Assembly: GCA_002352485.1 (NCBI GenBank) | Contig: DEIM01000159.1 | Span: forward strand, 1 to 21,984 | Length of the DNA stretch: 21,984 nt | Direction: 5' to 3' | From: Candidatus Dadabacteria bacterium UBA2774 | Lineage (GTDB): Bacteria > Desulfobacterota_D > UBA1144 > Nemesobacterales > UBA2774 | Part shown: in pieces, positions 15,726 to 21,984 of the stretch | Layout: each line of letters begins with the position of its first letter | Numbering within the stretch: position 1 is the first letter of the stretch | Notes under the pieces: model-generated | Database searches by the model: none | What the model was told of the DNA's origin: nothing | The model's input: only the letters and a program-made list of their open reading frames with translations | Program-made: the position numbers and the translations under genes

Positions 15726-16142
15726 ATGAAACGTACACTCATCATCTTGCTACTTATTACATTTCCTTTTCAGGCAGCTTTCGGGCAGTCGGGAAATAAC
15801 TTAGTTTCAGATAGCACCCCGGAAGAAATCATATCGGCGGATATTGCGGAAGTTGTCTCCGCGCCCAAGCAATACGACGGCAGAAAAGTAACACTTGAGG
15901 GCGTTGTAAAGAAAGTGAAGTATACGAAATCTAGTAAAGGAGAGGACTTTACTGTGTTTGAATTGAAAGACTCTCAAGGAAACAAAGTCGGTGTGTATTA
16001 TGAAGATGAGCACTTGCCGATTGAAAAGGGCGATACTGTTCGTATAACGGGTAAATTCAAGAAAGAGAAGAAATACTTTTTATACAAAGTAAAAAATGTG
16101 ATTAAAGCGAGTACTGTTGAACCTGTAAGCCTGAGCCCTTAG
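15726..16142 (+). CDS. Secreted OB-fold protein
   Basis: The 138-residue protein has a Sec signal peptide (about 1-20, cleavage likely AFG/QS). A single small beta-barrel domain of OB-fold type (tRNA_anti/nucleic-acid-binding-like pattern) spans about 35-130: V-x-x-P-x-x-YDGRKVTLEGVV, then FTVFELKDSQGNKVGVYYE, then GDTVRITGKFK and FLYKVKNVIKAS. Exported OB-fold proteins are known, but many have no proven ligand, so nucleic-acid binding should not be assumed in the periplasm. AGAGGAA ends 5 bases before the ATG. A TATAAT hexamer lies at 15662-15667 without a good -35. The gene is divergent from birA and 80 bases ahead of the large AsmA-like gene. Confidence 0.78.
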   Translation: MKRTLIILLLITFPFQAAFGQSGNNLVSDSTPEEIISADIAEVVSAPKQYDGRKVTLEGVVKKVKYTKSSKGEDFTVFELKDSQGNKVGVYYEDEHLPIEKGDTVRITGKFKKEKKYFLYKVKNVIKASTVEPVSLSP

Positions 16143-16207
16143 TGTCTGTAAGCTTCCTAGTTTTTTAGCCACGGATAAATTCTCCTTTTAAATTAGGCAA
16201 TACTAAA

Positions 16208-16213
16208 TATAAT
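16208..16213 (+). promoter_or_regulatory. Possible -10 element directly before the AsmA-like gene
   Basis: TATAAT ends 9 bases before the ATG at 16223 and no Shine-Dalgarno sequence lies between. If used, the mRNA would be leaderless or nearly so. No good -35 is visible, so confidence is low. Confidence 0.3.
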
Positions 16214-16222
16214 ATCTTCTGT

Positions 16223-19200
16223 ATGACTCTTTCGAGACATGGGCTCCTGAAAATTCTCGTTATTGCTGCTGTTTTGGTCCTCGCAGCGTTAATATCCATT
16301 AACATTATCTTAGACCGGAAGCTCGGCGGAGAAGCGCCCGGTTATATAGAAAAATTATCTAAAGAGAGCGGATATTTAATTGAGTTTAAAGAGATCGGGA
16401 TAGATCCTCTGTTTAACCTTAGATTAAGCGGGCTCACGATCACTGACCCTTCACAGAACAATGCCCAGGTTGCTGAAGTAGAAGAAATTACAGTAGACCC
16501 CGCTATCATTCCATCTCTTTTAGAGCAGAGATTGATTGTTAATGAAGTTGTAGTTCACAATCCGAATGTCCGGGCTACTAAGGACAATATACAAAATCTC
16601 CTTGAGCTTATTAAAAGTGACAAGGACGATAAAGAAAAGCCTTCTCGAATTGTAATTCAAAAAGTTAAAATCACTGACGCTCTTTATCAGATAAGCCCGG
16701 AATTCGAGCTCCTATCAAAATCACTAACTATCAGTATTGACGGTAATAGCCTAAAAAAATCTAGCGAAATCACCTTGACCGGGGATTTAACTGTGTTGGG
16801 TAACAGGCTTGATATGAAAGGTGCTGTGCATGCAGGAAGCGATATAACTTCAGGGGTTCTGGATATCAATACGAAAGACTTAGCACTCGGGAATAAAAAT
16901 CTCTTGAAAAACAAAGACTCGTCTCTAGAAGCAAACGCGCGAGTAAATTTTGAATTGTCAGATGTATTCCACGCATACGGACTGATGAGCGTAAAACCTG
17001 AAGATAAGAGGGTTACCTCAACAGAATCCGCGTTTATGATCGACTATGACCTTACATATAATCCATCTCTAAAGACCGCCACACTCGATAAGCTCGATAT
17101 GAACATAAACGGACTCATGGAGGGTAAATTCTCAGGAAGCGCCGACGTCAAAGAAGGCGATGTGATCGTTAATATTAACGGTTCCGCCGAAGCACGGGAC
17201 CTGAGGGTGCTTAAGAAAATGGTGCCGAGTTTGAGTCAGGATGAGATTTCAGGAAGCGCAAAAGCCCGGGATTTAAAAATCAGCGGTTCAGGTAAAAAAA
17301 GAGAATTCACTCTGAAGGGTGAAGTTCTCACCCGTGACCTTAGTTATACAAAGACTAAAGATGACCTCGGGGTATCTGGGCTCAACTGCGATCTAAGCAT
17401 TAACCAGGCTCTAGGTATAGGAGGAAGCTTTCCTATGACTTCAACAGGAAAGTGTACGGCAGATAAATTCAACTGGATAAAGACAGGGACAATAGAAGAT
17501 ATTTCATCGGATGTAAAAATTTCCGCAACCGAAAACTGGAGTAAGACCGGTATCTCCCTTTCAGGGCTTAATGGGAGCTATATGGACGGAAAGCTCACAG
17601 GTTCAATGGGGTTTGACTTAAGCGGCGAAAGTTTCAAGCTTTCAGGACTTCTCACCGGGCAGAATTTAAATCTGATAGAGATCCCAAAAAGCGTTATTCC
17701 TTTCGATATGGAGGGAACGGCAGAGTCGGCTACGGCTGAGTTCGAAGGTGGTTCTGGTACGTATGATGCGGATATATCCTTTACAACAAAGGATGTAATC
17801 CTGAGCCTTAGTAAAGGGAGGGCGTTCAGAGTGTCTGAAGTACAGTCTGAGCAAAACCTAGAGTTTAAATTTGTATCCGGTGATGAAGCTACCAATACTG
17901 AAAGGGGCACTAAGGAAACTATTACGATTAAAAACAAAGGGCTCCGATATGAGAATCTCACATTCGGAGATTATCTTGTTAAAAACGGTCAGGTAAAAGA
18001 AGTCGCATTCTCACTCATTCTGGGAAATGATTGGACCCTTAACATGGCCTCTACCGGTAGTGATTTTGAGGTTCTGGGTAAGGGCATCTCGCTTTCACGC
18101 TTTAACGAGAGCTTCAGTATAGAAAACAGCGGGAGAGACGGGTTTTCGGGCCACGTCACAGGTGAGGGGGGTAAGTTTAAGGCCATAGAGTTTCCGAGTG
18201 TCGAGTGGGATTACAAATACCTCGGTAACTTTATCGAGCTCAGCGGTGTTAAAGCCGATATTGGCACCATCGGGAGCTTCGAAACCGATAACCTAACGCT
18301 ACGTATGGGAGCAGAGGGCGGCTATCCGTTTGTATCGAGATTTACGGACAGCGTCTTCACAGGTCTTGACGGGAAGGTAACGTCAAACACTATCGCGGGC
18401 GACTTTACCATAAACGATCCGAATTCAGACATGATTGACTGGGAAGGCCATATCCTAGCCACAAAGCTTGAAGTTTTATCTCAGCCTGTCGATAACCTTA
18501 AGGTTTTAGTAACGCCAAATGAGACTGGGCTTGTCCTGGACAATCTTTCGGGCGAGTTTCTAGGCGGGGCGCTTACCGGGAAGATCGACGTCGATACCAC
18601 AGGTCCTCGTGCTAAGATCGACTCCGACATTGAGCTCAGCGGAGCTTCTCTATCCACAGGCGATTTGACCGCGAATATCGCAAAGGCCTATTTTGATTTT
18701 TCAGGATTACTGCCTCAAAACTCGCTGCCCGAGGGCGCCGGTAAACTTAGGGTTAACGGTCTAAGCCTGACTAATTACGGTCAGAGCTATACCTATAGAG
18801 GTGAGCTTAGCGGAAAGACGGAGGGTGAAACCTTATTCATAGAAAACGGGTTTATAGTTGGTAAGGACTCAACGGAGCTCGTCTTTACGGGAAAGATGAT
18901 GAATTCACTTAATGAAAACAGACAACTTCAGCTCAACATGCCCGGCATTTCCATACCGGTAGTGATGAATCTTCTACGACCCTTTTTGCCGGAGACAGCG
19001 GCAAATGCTAAGACACAGGGACAGGCCGATTTAGAGCTTGTTTTCTATAACCTTTTCTACCACAATCAGAGATGGGGCGGCAAGCTCGGGGTACTGCGCG
19101 GTGCTTACTCGGGGATGCTCTCAGGGACCGAGCTCAATATAAAAGAGGTATACGGCACTATTACGATTAAAGACGATGCTGATTCCGAAAATCCTTTGAG

Positions 19201-19921
19201 CTCATTTGTGGGCGATAATCTGAAGCTAAGTAAATCCATATATCAAAAGTTTCTCCGCTCAATCAAGGATTTTGACACATCTGATTCTGATTATTTGAAA
19301 ATTGGCGAGCTTAGCTACGGCATAATAAAAATCGAAAACATCGACTGCCAGCTCGAAGTGGACGGGCATGAGTTAAATCTGAAAAAACTCACATCCAAGA
19401 TTTATAGAGGGGGTTTGTACGGCGCCGGTATCTACTCGTTTGATGATCCGGGTAATTTCAATATATCATTTTTGTTCGACGAGATCAGTCTTGAGGCAAT
19501 ATCTAAAAGTATCTCATCTGAAAAAGACTACATTACAGGGAGAGTAAACGGCCTTGCCTGGATTACAGGGGAGGGCGGGGATTTAAACACTATAAACGGT
19601 CCGTTTAAATTCTGGGCTACTAGTTCACCGAAAGAACAGAGAAAAGTAGGTGAAGCTCTACTGGATAAGCTCGGTGCCAGAGAGAGGCTTATCCTGGGTT
19701 CGTCCAGGGGTTATGATAAAGGGAATATTTCTGGTTATATTAATGACGGAGTTATAACGTTTAAAGAGTTTAATATTTCAAACTCCATTTTGGGGTTCAA
19801 AAATCTGAATATACAGGCCGATCCCAGACAGAACTCGATATCAATAAATCATTTAATTTCTGTAATCAGGGAATTGACCAGAAGGGCTCTTACAGGAGGG
19901 CCCATGATAGAAACAAATTAG
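16223..19921 (+). CDS. AsmA-like/YdbH-like envelope-spanning protein
   Basis: The 1232-residue protein has one N-terminal transmembrane helix (about 9-31). A very long, beta-rich periplasmic region follows, made of repeating strand patterns (LSGLTITDPS, GKLTGSMGFDLSG, GGALTGKIDVDTTG, LRVNGLSLTNYG). This is the look of the AsmA superfamily (AsmA, TamB, YhdP, YdbH), whose members form long hydrophobic-grooved beta structures carrying phospholipids between inner and outer membranes. The next gene encodes a DUF1318/YdbL-type protein, as in the E. coli ydbH-ynbE-ydbL locus, which points to the YdbH branch. It is longer than E. coli YdbH (879) and close to YhdP or TamB in length, so the branch is inferred from context. 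The ATG lacks a ribosome-binding site. The stop falls inside a 14-base tandem duplication. Confidence 0.82.
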   Translation: MTLSRHGLLKILVIAAVLVLAALISINIILDRKLGGEAPGYIEKLSKESGYLIEFKEIGIDPLFNLRLSGLTITDPSQNNAQVAEVEEITVDPAIIPSLLEQRLIVNEVVVHNPNVRATKDNIQNLLELIKSDKDDKEKPSRIVIQKVKITDALYQISPEFELLSKSLTISIDGNSLKKSSEITLTGDLTVLGNRLDMKGAVHAGSDITSGVLDINTKDLALGNKNLLKNKDSSLEANARVNFELSDVFHAYGLMSVKPEDKRVTSTESAFMIDYDLTYNPSLKTATLDKLDMNINGLMEGKFSGSADVKEGDVIVNINGSAEARDLRVLKKMVPSLSQDEISGSAKARDLKISGSGKKREFTLKGEVLTRDLSYTKTKDDLGVSGLNCDLSINQALGIGGSFPMTSTGKCTADKFNWIKTGTIEDISSDVKISATENWSKTGISLSGLNGSYMDGKLTGSMGFDLSGESFKLSGLLTGQNLNLIEIPKSVIPFDMEGTAESATAEFEGGSGTYDADISFTTKDVILSLSKGRAFRVSEVQSEQNLEFKFVSGDEATNTERGTKETITIKNKGLRYENLTFGDYLVKNGQVKEVAFSLILGNDWTLNMASTGSDFEVLGKGISLSRFNESFSIENSGRDGFSGHVTGEGGKFKAIEFPSVEWDYKYLGNFIELSGVKADIGTIGSFETDNLTLRMGAEGGYPFVSRFTDSVFTGLDGKVTSNTIAGDFTINDPNSDMIDWEGHILATKLEVLSQPVDNLKVLVTPNETGLVLDNLSGEFLGGALTGKIDVDTTGPRAKIDSDIELSGASLSTGDLTANIAKAYFDFSGLLPQNSLPEGAGKLRVNGLSLTNYGQSYTYRGELSGKTEGETLFIENGFIVGKDSTELVFTGKMMNSLNENRQLQLNMPGISIPVVMNLLRPFLPETAANAKTQGQADLELVFYNLFYHNQRWGGKLGVLRGAYSGMLSGTELNIKEVYGTITIKDDADSENPLSSFVGDNLKLSKSIYQKFLRSIKDFDTSDSDYLKIGELSYGIIKIENIDCQLEVDGHELNLKKLTSKIYRGGLYGAGIYSFDDPGNFNISFLFDEISLEAISKSISSEKDYITGRVNGLAWITGEGGDLNTINGPFKFWATSSPKEQRKVGEALLDKLGARERLILGSSRGYDKGNISGYINDGVITFKEFNISNSILGFKNLNIQADPRQNSISINHLISVIRELTRRALTGGPMIETN

Positions 19922-19935
19922 TAGAAACGAATTAA
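19908..19935. repeat. 14-base tandem duplication across a stop codon
   Basis: Two adjacent 14-base units, 19908-19921 and 19922-19935, are nearly identical (TAGAAAC followed by AAATTAG or GAATTAA). The first ends with the TAG stop of the AsmA-like gene, and the second runs into the Shine-Dalgarno site of the next gene. It looks like a small slippage duplication. Confidence 0.7.
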
Positions 19936-19948
19936 AGGAGGCAAATAA

Positions 19949-20617
19949 ATGACAATACCAAATTTTAGAGTGCTTTATTTTTTACCGCTTACACTGTGTT
20001 TTTATCTTGTATCGTGCGCGACTATTACTGTTAACGTTTATTTCCCGGCTGAAGAGGTTAGGGACGCCTACTCAAGTCTGGAAGAGGAATTTCTGCTCGA
20101 AGACGGAAATGAGAGTACAGAGGGCACTGCGCCTTCAGATACTGGTACTGTCAAACCTACTCCGGCCCCCGAGAGCAGCATCAAATACGAGGAAAAACCC
20201 ACACTTAAATCAGAGACCAAGGTTATTGTGCTGAGAAATAAAGTGACTCTCGATTTCGGTGACTATGCCTGGGCACAGGGCAATATCTCAGGGCAAATTA
20301 CCGAGAAAATACGCAGTATGCCCGAGGTTATAAACGCCTATAAGAGCAGAGCCAATCGAAAGAACGTTATTAATTCCATGCTTAAAGAGGGATTGGTAAG
20401 AGAGGGCAACCTGGGGCTCCTGGTGAAGGCAGGCAATCTTAGTTCCTCACAGCAGCAGGCTTTTAGCGCCGAGAACGCTGACCGCAGGGTTATTATAAGA
20501 GGTATGGCTAGGGCCATAGTCGAGATCAATAACCTTGAGCCTACGCAAGAGAACATAGATAAGGTGCTCCCTGAGGCGGGAAGGCAGTTCGCAAGCGTTA
20601 GAAAAAGCGAGCGTTAA
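19949..20617 (+). CDS. DUF1318 (YdbL-like) lipoprotein
   Basis: The 222-residue protein has a lipoprotein signal ending in LVSC (Cys23). A short strand (ATITVNVYFPAEEV) immediately follows, resembling the N-terminus of outer-membrane lipoproteins such as YnbE. A flexible linker rich in Glu, Thr and Pro (about 45-90) leads to a C-terminal DUF1318 domain (about 110-222), with EGLVREGNLGLLVKAGNL and ADRRVIIRGMARAIVE, the region matching E. coli YdbL. In E. coli these parts are two genes, ynbE and ydbL, after ydbH. Here one protein appears to combine both. AAAGGAGG (19934-19941) gives a strong start 7 bases upstream, and the gene lies 27 bases after the AsmA-like gene, so they form one operon. 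The DUF1318 call is firm; the YnbE-like part is inferred. Confidence 0.85.
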   Translation: MTIPNFRVLYFLPLTLCFYLVSCATITVNVYFPAEEVRDAYSSLEEEFLLEDGNESTEGTAPSDTGTVKPTPAPESSIKYEEKPTLKSETKVIVLRNKVTLDFGDYAWAQGNISGQITEKIRSMPEVINAYKSRANRKNVINSMLKEGLVREGNLGLLVKAGNLSSSQQQAFSAENADRRVIIRGMARAIVEINNLEPTQENIDKVLPEAGRQFASVRKSER

Positions 20618-20676
20618 AATTAGATTGAGCATAAGACGGCTATAGATTTATGCTGAGTTCACATCACTAACGATTT

Positions 20677-20720
20677 CTCCGGGCATTCTCTATAAATTAC
20701 AGAGAATGCCCGGGGGTTTT
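20677..20720 (+). terminator. Rho-independent terminator after the DUF1318 gene
   Basis: Perfect 13-base arms at 20679-20691 and 20701-20713 (CCGGGCATTCTCT with its complement) enclose a 9-base loop. Two further pairs are possible at the base of the stem, one a G-T wobble, and TTTT lies at 20717-20720. It closes the operon about 60 bases after the stop codon. Confidence 0.85.
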
Positions 20721-20776
20721 AATTCACCCGTCAATTCCTTTATACATTTCTCGAATTCCTTATGAGAATTTCAGGC

Positions 20777-20805
20777 TTTACTTTCCATAAATAATTACTT
20801 ATGCT
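20777..20805 (+). promoter_or_regulatory. Possible sigma-70 promoter of the beta-rich lipoprotein gene
   Basis: TTTACT (20777-20782) and TATGCT (20800-20805) are separated by 17 bases, each with two mismatches to consensus. The site lies between the preceding terminator and the gene start at 20853. The leader would be about 40 bases. Confidence 0.4.
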
Positions 20806-20852
20806 GGTTAGATAAGAGGGTGTTATGCAAACCGAGCAGGAGGATCATACTG

Positions 20853-21692
20853 ATGTATAAAAGTACGGCTCTTTGTATATTCGTCACGGTTCTTTCCTTT
20901 TTTATCATTTCTGGTTGCAATACCGGAGGCGGAAGCGGGAATATAGTACTTAACGGATCTATTGCCAATTTCGGTCAATTCGGCACTTTTACTGTTACGG
21001 TCTCTGAAGATAACTCAAGGTTAGATAGGACCGATACCGACAGTAGCGGAAATTTTACTCTCAGGTTTAGATCCTTTACCGGGAACGTAACACTAAAGTT
21101 TGAATCCAGCACGTTTAACGCAGAGCGCTCTAACATTAGAGTCACCGATGACAGCACGATAGTAATGAACTTTACGCTCCAGCAGAACCCTGTCCTTATT
21201 ATTATTAACAGCTGGCAGGTCTTTCAAGACCCGTTCTTTATTCGAAACGATAGCGAGTTTACACTCAATGAAACGCTTATCGATTTCATTATGGACGGTA
21301 ACGGCGGGGACTGCATTATTTCCACCGGGTCAAGCTCGGCAGCTATACGTGTAAAGAGCATCGATATTACGGACTGCCGGGAAGGCGTGCGCACACAGGA
21401 TTCGGGATCAGTTGTTATGGAAGCCGACGAAGGAATTATTTTAAGAGCGAACAGGGATGCTGTAATAACTTTAAACGATTCCTTTGTTGAAATAGGCGAG
21501 TCTTCAAACCCTGTAAACAACAGCGTGCTGATTGAGTCCGTGAACCAGTTCGGTATCAATGCAGCCGGGAGCTCGACTGTTATCATAGACCCTCAGAATA
21601 ACAACTGTACGATAAGCGGCGGACGGATGGCGGTCAATATTAGCGGCACCGCAACTGTAGATACCGCCGGTTGTACGCTTTCAGATGGCTGA
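20853..21692 (+). CDS. Beta-rich lipoprotein of unknown function
   Basis: The ATG at 20853 is chosen because AGGAGGA (20838-20844) lies 8 bases upstream and the signal peptide begins there; an in-frame GTG at 20820 lacks support. The 279-residue protein has a lipoprotein signal ending in ISGC (Cys22), followed by a Gly/Ser tether. Residues about 30-112 look like an Ig-like or carboxypeptidase-regulatory-like beta sandwich (TVSEDNSRLDRTDTDSSGNF). Residues about 113-279 contain short repeated strand-turn units (GSSSAAIRVKSIDITDCREG, DSGSVVMEADEGIILRANRD, AAGSSTVIIDPQNNNC) resembling a right-handed parallel beta-helix. Four Cys occur in this part. The protein ends within such units, so it is short for a beta-helix. 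I do not recognise a family; a surface-exposed role is plausible. Confidence 0.72.
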   Translation: MYKSTALCIFVTVLSFFIISGCNTGGGSGNIVLNGSIANFGQFGTFTVTVSEDNSRLDRTDTDSSGNFTLRFRSFTGNVTLKFESSTFNAERSNIRVTDDSTIVMNFTLQQNPVLIIINSWQVFQDPFFIRNDSEFTLNETLIDFIMDGNGGDCIISTGSSSAAIRVKSIDITDCREGVRTQDSGSVVMEADEGIILRANRDAVITLNDSFVEIGESSNPVNNSVLIESVNQFGINAAGSSTVIIDPQNNNCTISGGRMAVNISGTATVDTAGCTLSDG

Positions 21693-21772
21693 TTATTAAA
21701 TTTGCAATTATCCTCGGAGCATTCACTGTCCTGGATTTCAAAATCCAGCCGAATAAACATTTTCTCTCTAAA

Positions 21773-21781
21773 TGCTATAAT
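21773..21781 (+). promoter_or_regulatory. Extended -10 promoter of the last gene
   Basis: TGCTATAAT matches the extended -10 consensus (TGnTATAAT) exactly. Such promoters need little -35 similarity, and none is seen here. Transcription would begin near 21788, about 35 bases before the ATG at 21823. Confidence 0.55.
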
Positions 21782-21822
21782 CTCCTATTACTTTATACGC
21801 TAAAGAACCTTGGAGGGAACAA

Positions 21823-21984
21823 ATGAATAAGGATAAGCAGTCTTCGGGCTCCGTACACATAATTCTAAGCTCGACTAAATATAAAATGTTCAATTTTATG
21901 GTATCTATCATCTTGCTCTTGATACTCTCCGCGGTGCTTGAAGGGGTCAAATACGGTTATTATGTGATCAATATCGCAAGCAAC
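21823..21984 (+). CDS. Membrane protein, 3' part outside window
   Basis: An ATG preceded by GGAGGG (21812-21817, 5 bases upstream) opens a frame of 54 codons that runs to the window edge. The protein starts with about 20 mostly polar residues, then a hydrophobic segment at about 26-40 (MVSIILLLILSAVLEGV) consistent with a transmembrane helix, then KYGYYVINIASN. The extended -10 promoter and good ribosome-binding site support it as a real gene. Too little is visible to assign a family. Confidence 0.65.
   Translation, partial: MNKDKQSSGSVHIILSSTKYKMFNFMVSIILLLILSAVLEGVKYGYYVINIASN

Noticed and set aside
21731..21748. Hairpin with CTGGATT/AATCCAG arms as a terminator
   Set aside because: The stem has only 7 base pairs and no T tract follows directly. 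It may be a weak structure after the beta-rich lipoprotein gene, but I cannot support it as a terminator.

Overview
The window looks like ordinary chromosome from a diderm (Gram-negative) bacterium with a Deltaproteobacteria-like gene repertoire (Desulfobacterota, Dadabacteria or a similar lineage). This is an inference from gene content and order: argS followed by a SPOR protein, carB next to greA, a sigma-54 type pilin promoter, many lipoproteins, and an AsmA-like/DUF1318 pair. No marker in the window fixes the lineage. Coding density is high, spacers are short, and there is no insertion sequence, tRNA, rRNA, CRISPR array or phage gene.

Layout. (1) 1-3900, forward: the 3' part of argS, then two envelope proteins that each end in a peptidoglycan-binding SPOR domain, one anchored in the inner membrane and one secreted. 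(2) 4007-8708, forward: a CDP-alcohol phosphatidyltransferase (phospholipid head-group enzyme), carB (large subunit of carbamoyl-phosphate synthase) with its own promoter and a leader hairpin, and greA. (3) 8712-11518, reverse: a coupled operon of ABC ATPase, ABC-2 permease and a membrane-anchored repeat protein whose C-terminal half carries a duplicated motif. (4) 11519-12771: a type IV prepilin on the reverse strand, with a strong stem-loop terminator after it and a consensus-quality -24/-12 promoter before it. The 360-base spacer upstream also holds several palindromes and a tandem 21-base repeat, and leads on the other side to a forward lipoprotein gene. (5) 12772-14742, forward: a DUF4410-like lipoprotein, a secreted TPR protein and a small unknown protein. 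(6) 14735-15535, reverse: birA without a DNA-binding domain. (7) 15726-20617, forward: a small secreted OB-fold protein, a 1232-residue AsmA/YdbH-like protein, and a DUF1318 lipoprotein that appears to join YnbE-like and YdbL-like parts in one chain. A clear terminator follows. (8) 20853-21984, forward: an unrecognised beta-rich lipoprotein and the start of an unidentified membrane protein.

How the genes fit together. Much of the window serves the cell envelope: peptidoglycan binding (SPOR), phospholipid synthesis, an ABC exporter, a pilin, lipoproteins, and a probable inner-to-outer-membrane lipid bridge. Translation, transcription and metabolic housekeeping genes (argS, carB, greA, birA) are interspersed. 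The most informative signals are the compact YdbH plus YnbE/YdbL-like arrangement, the sigma-54 pilin control region, and the duplicated motif in the protein encoded with the ABC transporter. I did not find convincing evidence for a wholly new defence or mobile system.
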